Position numbers and translations under genes: made by a program. A stretch of 64,000 nt of DNA, taken from NCBI RefSeq assembly GCF_001949145.1, contig NW_019091360.1, positions 108,775 to 172,774 on the forward strand. Reading direction: 5' to 3'. Positions 34,801-46,793 of this stretch are shown here, piece by piece. Position 1 is the stretch's first letter. The number at the start of each line of letters is the position of its first letter. Origin of the DNA: Acanthaster planci. Its lineage: Eukaryota; Echinodermata; Asteroidea; Valvatida; Acanthasteridae. A model generated the notes under the pieces. It was not told where the DNA came from, did no database searches, and was given only the letters and a program-made list of their open reading frames with translations.

Positions 34801-35029
34801 TACAATAGCAGACTGCTATCCAAGTATAACCACAAAGCTGATGATGGCCACCTGCACCGCTCCCGCCAAAGACTCTGCACCAGGCATGGTATCATTAACT
34901 GGGACCCTTGCTGCCACATCCCCCGCATCCACCGGGCCAGCCTCTACTGTAAATCTACCACTCCATCCAGTCTGCGGAGTCCCTTGGACTACTCCACAGC
35001 TAAGGACACTACGTAAGTCAATATAATTT

Positions 35030-36525
35030 TCCTGACAGGGAGTGCTCAGGGAAAGTCCCAACTCAACGGCTGTTTAATGTATGATGGAAGTATTTTAAGG
35101 CAAAAGAATGAAATAATGAAAGCATTTGTAACCGTGGAAAAACTAAAACATAACATAATCCAGATGTTTACACAACAAATCACGTTCTGAAATGTCAGTT
35201 ACAATTGTATTAAAACAAACTTCACAAAACAGGGATTGAATTTACGCCTGGATTGTGTGTGCTGTTGAGGAAAACTGGTGGTCTCGTTGTTGGTGGGATA
35301 TGCTCGCTAACAGTTTTCTGATGTCTTATTTAAGGCCATCTAATGGCAGCGCTAACAAGATGTTTTGCATGCTCAGCAAGCATGTAACTTTGCCAACAAT
35401 CAAGGATCAGTGACTTTTGTTTCCCCACAGCAATGAGAAATATATTACTGCTATTGTTTCCCCATCTTTTCTGTTAAAAAATGTACACAAGCAATTCCTT
35501 TCATTATCAATTGCTGGCTGTGCAGTAAGTAGCCGGGTTGAGATTTTGTTTTCTGCGCAGGGTAGTCACGATGCATATTCGTTTTTTCCACATTCACCAA
35601 CACAGTATGCTGCCACACATGTTCTTCCAGGTCTAGGGTGACCATATGCAATAAAACTCACACTGCTCCCAAGCTCTTGATTGAAAATGAAGCCAGGCAG
35701 AGCTCCACATGGAGAGAACATAATATAAAATTTAGAGTCCTCCCTATCTTGTCAAAGTCAGATGTCAAAAGTTTTTACAAACAACCAGGCTACTGCAAAA
35801 GAGTAGAACACTGCCATGGTGGCCTTCTCGAGTCTTTTGGCCATATCTGTGGTCCTGTTTCATGCCCCGGATAACTGATGCTGTCATTGTGGAGGTAATT
35901 CCTTGGTATTAGGTCACAAAAAGTCTCTTCTTGGATCTCAAAAATTTAATTCTCCAGTATGTGTCACATGCTTAAATTTTGCTTATAAATTTATTCTAAC
36001 ACTCAATAAACTTTTTGTTCACACTTTACAGATCATATTGGATAGAATTTCCCATCTTCATCTCCAAGGAGAAGATTTTCTGCAATGTTATGTCAGTCAC
36101 ATGTGGAAGAACAATCATCAGTTACTTATATATATGCAGAGAATTCTTATAACTGGCTACATTAAGCAATCACTGTGACTGCCTATATACAATAAACTTG
36201 CCTGTTTCATTTCCAAGTAGTAACAAATTCGAACTTGGATGACTCTAATCACCATTGCAGTGGCTCCACTGGTTATACAGTACAGTAAACACAGTCCCCA
36301 ACCCAGGCCGGTAGATTCTTCCCAAGTCCAAAACTAATTCTTGGTATAAGGCAACAGCTCCACAAATCAACCGATTAACACCAAGCCAGGTAAAAACTAC
36401 TATAGACAAATATTGTCACACAGGGGCATAGGATGGTTTGACCGAAGGGGGGCTGCAATTTTCAAGAAAGCGGAACTCCAACTTCCAGCATTTAAACAAG
36501 GCAAGTGCGCATTTGAAAAGCAGTA
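35030..36525. other. intron stretch, nothing recognised
   Basis: Non-coding. Short ORFs at 35417-35641, 35638-35874 and 35903-36178 on the plus strand have no known domain. The last two, with the motif CHCGGN-like sequence lost by frameshift near 35880, might be a transposon remnant, but this is weak. Confidence 0.35.
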
Positions 36526-36529
36526 TTGT

Positions 36530-36705
36530 AGGTCTTGAGACCTGGTCTCAGTCTTGAGACCTTTTTTTGTGGTCTCGGTCTTGGTCTCGCCCTGTCAAAG
36601 TCTTGGGAGGGCCGGTCTCGGTCTCGAAAGCACCGGTCTTGGTCGTGGATGCCATTGTCTCAGGTCTCCCCCTTGAGACCAGTCGAGACCATAACACAAT
36701 GCGCA
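36530..36705. repeat. GGTCTC/GGTCTT array 1
   Basis: Imperfect hexamer repeats GGTCTC, GGTCTT and GTCTCG fill the stretch, ending in inverted copies (TTGAGACCAGTCGAGACC). Translation gives Leu-Gly or Ser-Arg repeats, so the ORF at 36535-36783 is an artefact. Confidence 0.85.
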
Positions 36706-37397
36706 TCTAGCTACCACGCATGCACGCGGTTGCAAAAGGCAAAGTTACCTCCGCTCGAGTCAAATCTTCAACCACTGATATAAATACAACACAGTAATGT
36801 TCAGATTTTTTGCAATAAACAATGAAAATGGTGCTGGAATGAAGACTAGTCAATGCAGCATGATGCAACCTTGTCCTAAGTTATTACTTTATTTCCAATC
36901 CAGAGTAGTCATGCTGCTTGACACCATGGAGATGTGGTTGTGAATAGTGGAATTCACACACTAGACTGGTTCCCGTTCCCTATGTAGTCTCCTGCTGAAC
37001 GTAGAGCCAGGATGGGAACCTGTCTCTGTGTGTGTGCAAGCTATGAATTGTGTGCACGTGTGAAAGTGCTTTCATTCTGTCTTGTATGTGGTACGTGTTG
37101 TTTTCGTAGTTTCGTCATGGTGCATCTTTTTTGGATATTTGTTTTTCAGTATTTTGCTTAAAAAAAAAACAGTCTAAGGATATCTGTTTTAATGTTCACA
37201 TCATATCATTTGGGACAGACCAGGGTAAAAGTAGAGCACTATCACTGATAAAAGAACTGAGACATTCTTTAACAAATATTTGACCTATTTGTGTGTGTTT
37301 ATGCTAATGTTTCCATTTCATTTCTTTTGTACTTAATTGTACTGCCATATGTTTGTCTCTATTTACCTTTTGGTAAAAACTAAAACATTGGTTTATG

Positions 37398-37558
37398 GTT
37401 GGTCTCAGTCTTGGTCTCGGATGTTGTGGTCTCTGTCTCAGTCTCGACCTGCAAAAGTCTCGGTCTCAAAGTCCTGGTCTTGAAGGAGTAGGTCTCGGTC
37501 TTGGTCTCATATACCTTGGTCTTGGTCTCGGACATCAAGGTCTCGGATACAACACTGG
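37398..37558. repeat. GGTCTC/GGTCTT array 2
   Basis: The same hexamer vocabulary and orientation as array 1, 690 bp away. A pair of such arrays could be subterminal repeats of one DNA transposon that spans about 36.5-37.6 kb, but no flanking inverted ends or target duplication were identified. Confidence 0.8.
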
Positions 37559-37599
37559 TGAAAAGCAGATTGCTACCCTACCCTCCCCTCACAATAAAT

Positions 37600-39090
37600 T
37601 CTTCACCGAGTTACTCTCAGTCACAAGTATCCTCTCTCCCCTGTAGGCCGTTCCATTCTTTGGGCCATTTATTGTGTGTGCCATATGGTCATTGTAGCAT
37701 CACCGAAAAAACAAACAAACGATTGTGCCGAAAGTTTTTACCAATTACCAAGACGTTATTTCCTGGGATTTTTTTTTAGCCGTTCAAAATTGAGGCATAG
37801 GTTGCATTCAACCTGCCTAAAGGCTTGCATCATGTTACGGAAATTTATTTTCTGTGTGGCCATGGTTGTTTTTGTCCATTTTTGTCTTTGTTGAACATGT
37901 GAAAGAACGTGAACAGTAATCAAAAAGAAACCCAAGACATATACACGTAAACGTGTCTGGTCTTGTCTACCGGTACTTGAATGCTACTATTGAACATGAT
38001 GTCAAGCTGAGCTGACCGTGTCCTGTAGCGAGAGAGTTCTGTTAGCTGAAACTACTCCATGGTCATTGAACTGAAGGAAGTGCATGCATAAACCTATAAT
38101 TGTACAAAGTTGAATTGAAGTGATTGAAATATTGTAGAAGTGATAGAGCTGGAATTTTAAATTAAGCAGTAAGCTCTGAGCAACATTGAATTTGTGATTC
38201 TTGAATGCAAATGGTATAAATGTTTAGAAGTTCTGATTAACTCAGTATTTGAAATCAAAGTGTTATATATCTTGTGAATTTTGATATTGAATGAATCCGA
38301 TTGAACTGAAACCTAGAATCACTGGATTTTGAATATTCCAGTGCTGTAGATTTGGATTGGAATTGTGGTTGATACTGCTACAAAAAACATGACTTTTGAA
38401 TTAAGCTTGTTGTGTTGAAATTGCTGAAAAAGTACAGAAGTGGCTGCAGAGCATTAAAAGAATTTGAGTTCCGTATCTTAGTTTGGTGAATATAATTATT
38501 TACTAAATAATGTCCTTGCTTATGTCGTCAATTCTTTCCGTCTGAAGTTCTTAAGTTAATAAACCGGGGTCATCACAAAAGGAACTTGTAGTGGTGACAC
38601 TCTCAATGCAGGGAAATGTTTCTCCACACACCCCCTAAAATAAGACCTTTGACCCTAGTTCAAATGGTCTTCATAGCCTAATATCAGGGAGTGCGACGCA
38701 CTTCGCGCATAAAAGGGTCTCGAAAAAAAAACGATAGTGACTCACAGCAGGTGGAAAACAACCATGTCTAGGAGCAGGGATCAATTTCATAGAGCTGCTT
38801 ATTAGGTACCAGAAAAGTCATGCTTAATATAGGAAAACAATTTGCAAACCTTTTATTATTATTATCATTTATTTGACCTCAACAACCAAACAAGAAAAAC
38901 AAGAGCAAACAACAAACAGGCAAAACAAAAAAATACAAGAAATGTGTCCATGTACAAATGCAGCTGCTTCGGCCCTGGTTTTATTGATCTAAAACCTGAA
39001 AACCAGTGACCAAGTACTTACAATATTTAATATTGCACAAGTGGACATAAACAAAAAGCACAGTGGAATACGGAAACTCCATGTCATCTT
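37600..39090. other. intron stretch, nothing recognised
   Basis: AT-rich, with GAATTGAAGTGATTGAAAT-type near repeats at 38110-38480. No ORF with a known domain. Confidence 0.5.
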
Positions 39091-39094
39091 GATA

Positions 39095-39835
39095 AATGGA
39101 ACATGGTTTGCAAAGTTTCAACCCTATGGGACATGGACTTCGTGAGATATATAGCTTTAAAGAGTGCCCTTTTAACCCTTGATGTTGGCACTTTTTTTCT
39201 GAAAGCCGACTCAGAGATTTACAGCCTCGCTTGACTACAAAGGCCACCTGCCAAACCGCAAATTCTCAGTTCGTGGCCCTGCATGCTTTGCACGCCTTGA
39301 TTTACACAGAGAAAAGGCTCATTGTTTGGTGGCATGTGGCTCTACTCANTTTCATTTCTTGGCAACACAAAAAGGCCAATTACCATATATAAAAGAGCCA
39401 GGGTATGCCTTCTTTCACCGTGTTTGCTCGAGCGTGGGCCGAGAGTAATAGGTGCAAAGTGGGCTGAGGGATCTCAATTTACAGCGGTTCTTACCGCTTC
39501 CCGGTGAGAAGGGATTAATGTCACGTGACTCGTCAATCGATGACTTCATACTCACATCAGGGCAATCTAGGTCTCAAACTCTGCCCTTTCAAGTTATAAG
39601 CGAACTGTAATGCCAATCGGACATGTAATTTGCGAGATATAGTGTTTTAAAAAGTGTCCCTTTAAAATCACGTGACTTTTCACATGATCACGTCATCATC
39701 GTATCAGGTAAATCTGGGTCTCAAACCCCTTCCCTCTCAAGCTATATACAAAATTTCAAGAAAATTGGACATGTAATTTGCGAGATGTAGTGCTTTTAAA
39801 GCTCTTCTCAGGTGGCTTGGCAGACTGAGAAGAGG
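39095..39835. repeat. degenerate units of the 145-bp palindrome satellite
   Basis: Copies of 'CAAAGTTTCAACCC', 'GGACATG(G/T)ACTT', 'GAGATAT(A)TAG(C/T)', 'TCACGTGACT(C/T/)' and 'GATCACGTCATCATC' occur at about 39105, 39520, 39620, 39668 and 39745. The unit in the middle is interrupted by unrelated sequence (39200-39500) with an ambiguous base at 39349. Confidence 0.65.
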
Positions 39836-39839
39836 AGGA

Positions 39840-41263
39840 ATGGCTGCAGTTTGTCTAGTTGCTGGGCTGACGAAAGGGCCAAGACCTACTAGAGTCCCCA
39901 CGACATGGCGGTCCGAAGGGTTGAGCCCAGAGGTCATCTACATGGGACTGGCGGGGAGGACCTGCTGGAGGAGGTTCACAAAAACTAAGCTTGTAGGTCC
40001 TGTCGATCTGTATGGCTTCAGCCTCATCATTTCCATGAACTGCCTTGCAAAAAGGTCTTTGCCATAGAAGGGGGGACCAGAAGTCTCGCCTTGACTCCCT
40101 CGTAGGGACGTTGGATCTGTGTGTGGAAGTTGCTAGGACGGAGATCCATATGAACTGCTTAAAGATGAAATTGATATTCTCATTGAACACTCGGAGTGCA
40201 ACAGCTGCTAAGTCTGGGGTCACAGGCTTAGGTCACAGTCTTCTTTGCAGGCACAGGCCAGGTACTCGGAGAGGAGTGCCATAAAGGCAGTGAAGCGGAA
40301 AGGTGAGTGGTTCAATAGGAGCTCCAGAAAGAGCAGAATCGATGCCTCGAATCTGCAGGGTGGTGCTTGAAGCAGAGGCCTCAGCTGTGGAAGGGTTGGA
40401 ATCCAGGCCTAGAGTCTGAATCCTATCTATCTGGGTGAAGTTGGTTGCAGTGGTATTGTCTTCATCTTCGGAAGATGTATCACATTACGCTTGAGGCTGG
40501 TCAGTGGAATGAGAAATGCCATATGTGGCAGAGCAGAATGCGAGCCATAGTCAAGACTGGAACTCGGGAGGTCGAAGGGATGAGGCCATCATGAAAAGAT
40601 TGGATCATCGGATCAGATCTGGGTTCCACAGGTAAAGGATCCAGACCTGGAGCAGTCGCTCGGGGCAGTGGGATCCACTCAAGGCAGCTGGCTATTAAGG
40701 ACAGTGTCTCCGAGAGTGAGCAGACCGCTGATATGATGTAGGCTGAAGAAATGTCCTGCCAAGAGGAGGAGGGAGACTTCTAATGCTTGGACCCCACATA
40801 AGAAGACAAGGAGTGCTTGCATTTCTTGCGCCCTGGTGAACTGGTTGTAGACCCACCAGCGAGGCTTGGAGAGCAGGGGCGTCGGAAGCTTGTCCGGGCT
40901 GCGATTCAGCTGAAAGAGACTGGAGAACCACAGGGGTGGAATTAGTCTTCCCGGAAAGCTCCAGAAGGCAGCAGGAAGACGAGGGTGATGTATGGCATTT
41001 GGAGGCTTTGATGGTGTAGGAGGCCGGTGGGTTCCGCTGCCTGGATGTGAGTGGTGCTGTGCCCGCATGGCCTGGCGTAGTTTTTCTACAGGGGAGTAGT
41101 AAGTATTTGACAGTTCCAGACCAGCCCCCTTTTCCACTCTGCTTCTTACGTTCCACCGCCTCCACAGACCCCCACCAGGGTTTCCCACTTTACTCGCCTT
41201 GACCTTTGACCCCGGCATGACGGTGACGGTAAATGCACGAGTCAAAAGACATACAGAGGTCAA
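39840..41263 (-). pseudogene. DIRS gag-like ORF1 remnant (possible)
   Basis: Two open minus-strand segments: 41263-40679, rich in S, P, K and H with 'SRQRNPPASYTIKASK' and 'SSSCCLLELSG' in an alternative frame; and 40223-39855, LAAVALRVFNENINFIFKQ, RDFWSPLLWQRPFCKAV, HGNDEAEAIQIDRTYK, then SRSWPFRQPSN. Composition and the helical 'LA.ALR.FNE.I.F.FKQ' stretch resemble ORF1 of DIRS-1-type elements, but no diagnostic motif proves it. It ends where the second Polinton fragment begins on the other strand. Confidence 0.42.
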
Positions 41264-41269
41264 GAGGCA

Positions 41270-43305
41270 GTGGGCGATTTTGTCAGGTCCATAACTGAAG
41301 AGGCCTGTAAAATTAACGAAACATTTGAAAATCCTAAGCCACTAAAATGGTCATGCGAGTTACAAAATATTTACAAAAATTGCAATCGCTGTTGGATTTG
41401 TGGAAAGCTTATCGGCAAGAGAGAAGAATCGCATTGCCTGTGTCCAATTCCCAATGAATCAAAGACTAAAGGCGATCGAGCGGCTTACAGATCGGTGAAC
41501 AAATCTGGCTTTTATGAACAGCTCTGTATGACGTATACAAAGCCTATCAACAAATTTAGAAAGGTCAGAGATCACTGTCACGTGACGAGTAAGTATAGAG
41601 GTCCTGCGCACGCCAGAGTCTTCCCAAATCAAACGCCCATTCCGGTAATTTTACACAATTTGGAAAAATACAACGCGCATCTAATCATGCAGGGCGCTTG
41701 CGAGTTTAACGGGAAGGAAACTAAATTGATCGCTAAAAATACAGAGAACTACATTTCGTTTTCATCTGACCAACTTAGGTTCCTAGACTCCTTTCATTCC
41801 ATGGCTACATGACTCGATCAACTGGTTAAGATTTGTTCACCAATGATTTTAACTTACTTTGGGAAAGATTCCCGGAAAACACAGATTTATTATTGGAAAA
41901 AGGCATTTACCCTTACAAATATATATCAACTCCTTGGACCAATTCCAAGAGACGAGCCTACCACGAAGAGACGTCTTTGATAGTTCTCTGAAGCAGTCCA
42001 CCCTGACCAAGAAAGAACATGCCCATCCACAAACAGTATGGCACACGTTTAACTGTAAAAACCTAGGCGACTACCACAACCCATATGTGGAAACAGACGT
42101 TTTGTTACTAGCGGGTGTATTTGAGAACTTCCGCAAAGTCTGTAAACAGAACTACGGCCTTGACCCGGCCAAGGGCCTGTTGTGGGATGCTCTGTTAAAG
42201 CACTCTGGCATAAAATTACAACTTTGACAGACACAGACCAGTACTTATTCTTTAAAACTTGCACGACAAACACAACGACTTCCCGCTGGCACCTGAAAAC
42301 TTAGTAGTGCCCAATGAATGGTTCTCAGACTACCAACAAAAACTGATCAACAACGGTGAGCAAGTACCTTGGTAGATAAACCCATGGCCACTTTAGGCAC
42401 TAAACATAAATACGTGGTTCATTATCGTATGTTGCAGAAGTACCTGAAACTTGGCCTTCAATTAAAAGAGGTTCACTGCGTCATGTCGTTTAAACAGGCG
42501 CCTTGGATAAAGAGTTACATCGATGAAACTAATGAGTTGCGCAAATTAGCCAAGTTTGATTTTGATAATTCAGTCTTTGGCACGACGATGGAAAATGTAA
42601 GATCCCGAATCAATGGTCATTTATTAAGGGACGTGCAGGATGCTACCAAATACAAAAAAATACAACCTTTAAACTGCACTATAAGTCGACTACACCATTT
42701 AAAGAATGTGATCTCTCGTTTGTCGAAATGTTTCACGTAAAAACCAAGTTAAATATGCCCATTTACTGCAGAGTGAGCTTCCTTGACTTGTCTAAAACTT
42801 TAATGTACAACTATTACTACAAAAAATTAAAAAATAATTTCGGCGATAAAGTAAATTTACTTTACACGGATACGGATTCTCTGTTAGTTCAGATCCAAAC
42901 TGATGATTTAAACAGCTACTTGAGTAACAAGAGCAGATTATTCGACTTTAATAATTTACCAGTCTGACCATAAACTTTACGACTCCAAAAACAAAAAGTA
43001 ATCAGTAAAATGAAAGACCAATTCGGGGGTAAGGTCATTTCAGAGGTCGTCTGCATTATAGGCCTAAATGTATTCGATCTTAACGGAAGATAAAATGTAA
43101 AGAAAGCAAAAGAAGTCACTAAGGTTGTCACCGAGAAACACTTATCACACGCCATGTATAAAAGCTGCCTATTTGAAAGGGTGCAACATGTTAATAAACA
43201 GCATTTACTTAGATCGGATAAACATCAAGTATACACCATCACGCAAGATAAGCTGCGTCTTTCACCGCTAGACACTAAACGTTATATATTACCAAATAGT
43301 ATTAC
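41270..43305 (+). pseudogene. Polinton/Maverick DNA polymerase B, exonuclease end to C-terminus, decayed
   Basis: Frames in order: CWICGKLIGKREESHCLCP zinc-ribbon; VRDHCHVTSKYRGPAHAR; PVILHNLEKYNAHLIMQG; then 41859-42227 with DQFQETSLPRRDVF and YVETDVLLLAGVFENFRKV; 42369-42740 with KYVVHYRMLQKYLKLGL, MSFKQAPWIKSYID and NSVFGTTMENVRSRI (motif B-type region); 42728-42967 with RVSFLDLSKTLMYNYYY and LLYTDTDSLLV, the motif C DTDS at 42863-42880; then LYDSKNKKVI and LSPLDTKRYILPN at the end (43305). Key residues survive, but at least four frameshifts or stops break it. It overlaps the part encoded at 1-470 and differs there, so it is a separate copy. Confidence 0.92.
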
Positions 43306-44013
43306 GATTGTTGGTGTGCTCCATCATAAGAAAATCACACTCCCCGATCTTCAGTCCCTGCTAGGTCATCTCAATTTTGTTTGTAAGACAGTAAGACCTG
43401 GTAGGCCCTTTTGCATTGTTTGCATTGTTTGGGGGATCTTCAAACCTCATCACAAAATTTGCATTACTTCAGGTGCATGAGCAGACTTGCTGGCGTGGCA
43501 GCAGTTTTGGGCACATTTTCGTGGAATGATAATTTTTCCGGATTCGGTATGGAACAGTAATGAGCAATTGCACACATACACTGATCCTCTGCTGAAATTG
43601 GTTTTGGGGCTTACTTTGCTGGGCATTGGTGTTGAAGGAAGTGGCCTGAGCATGTGAAAAGTCAGTCCCTTTCTATTGCCTGATTTGAGTTGTTCTCTAT
43701 TGTACTAGTGGTCCAGAAGTGGGCTGTTCAGTTGCATAATAAATGTGTGATATTTTAGTGTGACAATCAGGCTATAGTTAGTGTCATCAATAGACAAATG
43801 TCTAAAGTCACTTGATGAGTTTGGTGCGATGCCTTGTGATGACATGTCTCACATGTAATATCCCGTTTCGATCTAAGCATGTTACAGACTTGGATAATGG
43901 CATTGCAGATGCTCTTTCATATTTTCAGATGACCAGACTTTTTCATCTCACACCCGCTGCAGACCATGATATGACCCCATTGCCCGCCAACCTGTGGAGT
44001 GTCTTCAGTTAGA
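43306..44013 (+). pseudogene. second Ngaro/DIRS-like element: RT thumb and RNase H
   Basis: The reading frame of the Polinton polymerase end runs without a stop into KITLPDLQSLLGHLNFVCKT, VRPGRPF and KICITSGA, which matches the RT-RNase H connection at 29430-29595. Beyond it, 43740-43930 has CDNQAIVSVINRQMSK-like residues and DLDNGIADALSYFQMTRLF, the RNase H end (compare ADALSHFQMERFR at 30040). Several frameshifts. RT palm is absent, so the element is 5'-truncated at the junction. Confidence 0.8.
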
Positions 44014-44219
44014 GGTCCAGAGTCTTTAGCAGGACGTGGTCGCCCCCCACACGAACTTATCTTATCAAGAGGGCTTGGCATCTTTTTCGTTGGTTTAGTA
44101 AAAGCCACAATTTCGATGTTGAACACCCCCCTTCCTGCTTCAGATAGTTCAATTTATTGCATTTTTGTCGGTATCTGGGTATGCCCCCACAACGATTACC
44201 TCTTACGTCTCGGGGGGTT

Positions 44220-44920
44220 TCCTCCAATTTGCAGTTAATGAGTTATCCTGATTTTACTATGAATTTCCTGGTCAAACGTTTACTGGAGGGATGTCGTAGG
44301 CGTAGTAGTCGTCGCGGGTGACGGCGCCCTATCACTTATGACCTTTTATGTCGTACAGTCCCAGCCTTGCAGTCCGTTTGCTTGAGTAATTTTGAGGCTC
44401 GGCTTTTCCGAGTGGCTTTCTTACTTGCTTTTTTGGTTCCTTTGCATTGGGTAATTTACTGCCCAATTCCATCAATCTTCTGGTTTGTTGTGTCAGTCTG
44501 ATGTTAAAGACTCCCCTTTAAGGGTCAAACTTGTCCTACTTCACTCAAAAACAGATCAATATGGTAATGGTTATGTAATCTCCATCCCAGCAGCGCAGAG
44601 CCGTTATGCCCTGTTCAGGTGACATTGTCTTATCTTGTCTGTTCAACATCCCCCATGGCCTGTTTTTCTCTCATTTCGATGGGATTCCTGTCACACTTTT
44701 CCAGTTTGTCATGGTACTCCATCGTACCCTTGAGTTCAAAGGGCTTTACGATGCCAGATTTACCTCTCATTCTTTTTGCATAGGTGCAGCCATGTCTGTG
44801 ACTATGGCAGGCATGTCCAAGGATGATGTTGAAGCTTTGGGTGTTGGGAGTCTAAGGCTTGCCGTCATTACAGTCGGATTCCCCCAGCTATTTTCCATTG
44901 AACGCTCCAGTTTGTCTTAG
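44220..44920 (+). pseudogene. second Ngaro/DIRS-like element: tyrosine recombinase, inactivated
   Basis: Scattered frames from 44220 (FLQFAVNELS, LVKRLLEGCRR) lead to the 44606-44920 frame: FFSHFDGIPVTLFQFVMVL, then RFTSHSFCIGAAMSVTMAG. The H-x-x-R box reads HSFC, so the catalytic arginine is gone, and the GRW motif reads GVG. Aligns with 30790-31050 of the first element. Confidence 0.8.
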
Positions 44921-44984
44921 TTTAAGTAACTTTGCTTGTGTGTTCTTCTGCTTTTCTTTTTCATTTTTCTTGTGAGAATTGCCC

Positions 44985-45420
44985 ACTGGCAAGCCGACTG
45001 TGTGGGTCATTGGAGATGGCTTTGTGTGCTGGTGTGCCCGGGTGGCGGGTCATCGCCCTGGGGAAAGTGCCTTAATGATGGGATGGTGAGGACTCTGTAT
45101 GTTCCAGTTCCCTGTTGGAAGTGTGGTCAGCGTGGTGCCAATGACCCGGGGCTTGTACACAAGCACCTACTGAGTATTTTAGCATGGCAGTGCATCAATT
45201 TGACCAGGGAACTAACACTATCATTTTTTTATTTGGAGTTGCTGTTCCGCCCGCCCAACTTACCCCCATGCCCTGAAGCAGAGTTCCCTTGAGGGTATGC
45301 GACATTCGCCAACATGTGCGTTCATTCATTATTTTGAAATGTTTGCGGGGGTGATATTGATCAACTTGTCATCTGTTGCATTATATCATCCAGACGAATT
45401 TCACTTGACTGATGATAGTT
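44985..45420 (+). pseudogene. second Ngaro/DIRS-like element: SGNH hydrolase remnant
   Basis: At 44991 the frame PTVWVIGDGFVCWCARVAGH matches block I, with the catalytic serine of GDS changed to glycine. VPVPCWKCGQRG follows in another frame. At 45388-45420 LYHPDEFHLTDDS supplies the D-x-x-H of block V. The blocks between are not readable. The 118-codon ORF at 44936-45292 covers this region mostly in a wrong frame. Confidence 0.6.
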
Positions 45421-45994
45421 GCTCGGTTTTCGTTTTTTAAGGAGCCAGAAAGGGAATTTCCCTCCTTTTTGCCTTAATGGTTTTAAGGGGGTTTTCAGCC
45501 TTCTTAGAATTGGCAAAGTCACCGACTTTGGTGGGAGTTGGCATGCGAATTTCATTCAGGGACCGCAAAATTGACCTCAGTTTTTAAGTCACTATATTAT
45601 TTATTTAAGACGCTTCAGGGAATGTGCCGAAAGGAAATGCCTGACCCCTTCCTTTGTCAGGGGAAGCACTAGATTATTAATGGCCAAATTAAGAAAATGC
45701 TATTTTGTACTCACCAATTTCTGTCAATTGACATAATAGTTGTGAGTGGCTTTTGAAACTGCATATTAGAGATAAAGATATTGTATCCTGGAGTAGATCC
45801 TTGTTAATTTGTTAATGAGAATTGGTTAATTTTGCATTCTGTCATTTGTAATTGCTGTTTGAATTTGCATATCGAAGGCCTTGCACTGCGCACATACATT
45901 CCAAAATGATTTACTGCTCCATCTGCTTTTGGCGGAAACACATGCTGATAATTGCTTGTTTTACACATTTTGCTGCTATTTTTATACATTCTGT

Positions 45995-46470
45995 TGATAT
46001 TAGTTGCTGTTCCGAATCACCAGCTTTGGGTGGGAACAATTCCTGACAATCGATGCTTGCCATAGTACCGGTACTTTTGCTGATATTAATTGCTGTTTTG
46101 CGTCACCAGCTTCGGGTGGGAACAATCCCTGACAATTGCTGCTTGCCATAGTACCGGGACTTTTGCTGATATTAATTGCTGTTTTGCGTCACCAGCTTCG
46201 GGTGGGAACAATCCCTGACAATTGCTGCTTGCCATAGTACCGGGACTTTTGCTGATATTAATTGCTGTTTTGCGTCACCAACTTCGAGTGGGAACAATCC
46301 CTGACAATTGCTGATTGCCATAGTACCGGTACTTTTGCTGATATTAATTGCTGTTTTGCGTCACCAGCTTCGGGTGGGAACAATCCCTGACAATTGCTGA
46401 TTGCCATAGTACCGGTACTTTTGCTGATATTAATTGCTGTTTTGCGTCACCAGCTTAAGGTGGGAACAAC
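45995..46470. repeat. 86-bp minisatellite, about 5.5 units
   Basis: TGATATTAATTGCTGTTTTG starts at 46081, 46167, 46253, 46339 and 46425, exactly 86 bp apart, with a diverged first unit at 45995. Each unit holds GCGTCACCAGCTTCGGGTGG and GCCATAGTACCGG(T/G)AC. The last unit breaks off near 46470. It is non-coding and lies about 330 bp beyond the donor of exon I, in the large intron, beside the 3' end of the second Ngaro-like element. Confidence 0.95.
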
Positions 46471-46793
46471 CTGAACTGTGTCAAGTTCAATAAACAGCTG
46501 CTCAGGTCAATCAACAAAGTTAGAATGCAAGTGTCCACCTGTCCCTAAGTTCAGTTCTCTGGTCAAGTTCATGCGGAGATAAGCCACATTTAAAAGAATG
46601 AGGAATGGTATCTAAATTTTCTGGCACCACCCCTCTTAACAGATTAAACTTAACACCATAGATTCAGGGATAATTATCAACAATGGCTTCATTGTGAATA
46701 AGGTCTACTCTAATGCCTGAAGTTTTGGAGCCAACACGTGATGCGACAAGTACAGAGGAATCTTGTCTAAGCAATGGAATCTATCACACTCAC

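Noticed and set aside
34552-35026. 154- and 131-codon overlapping plus-strand ORFs
   Set aside because: They translate a degenerate 62-bp tandem repeat in two frames; no domain or splice context.
36535-36783. Leu-Gly/Ser-Arg rich ORF as an SR-type protein
   Set aside because: Product of GGTCTC hexamer repeats; the alternative frames give equally repetitive peptides.
44936-45292. 118-codon plus-strand ORF as a new membrane protein
   Set aside because: The hydrolase motif WVIGDGF lies in another frame over the same bases; the ORF is a shadow of the decayed element.
45995-46470. Regular repeats considered as a CRISPR array
   Set aside because: The 86-bp units are contiguous without unique spacers, in an animal intron; this is a minisatellite.
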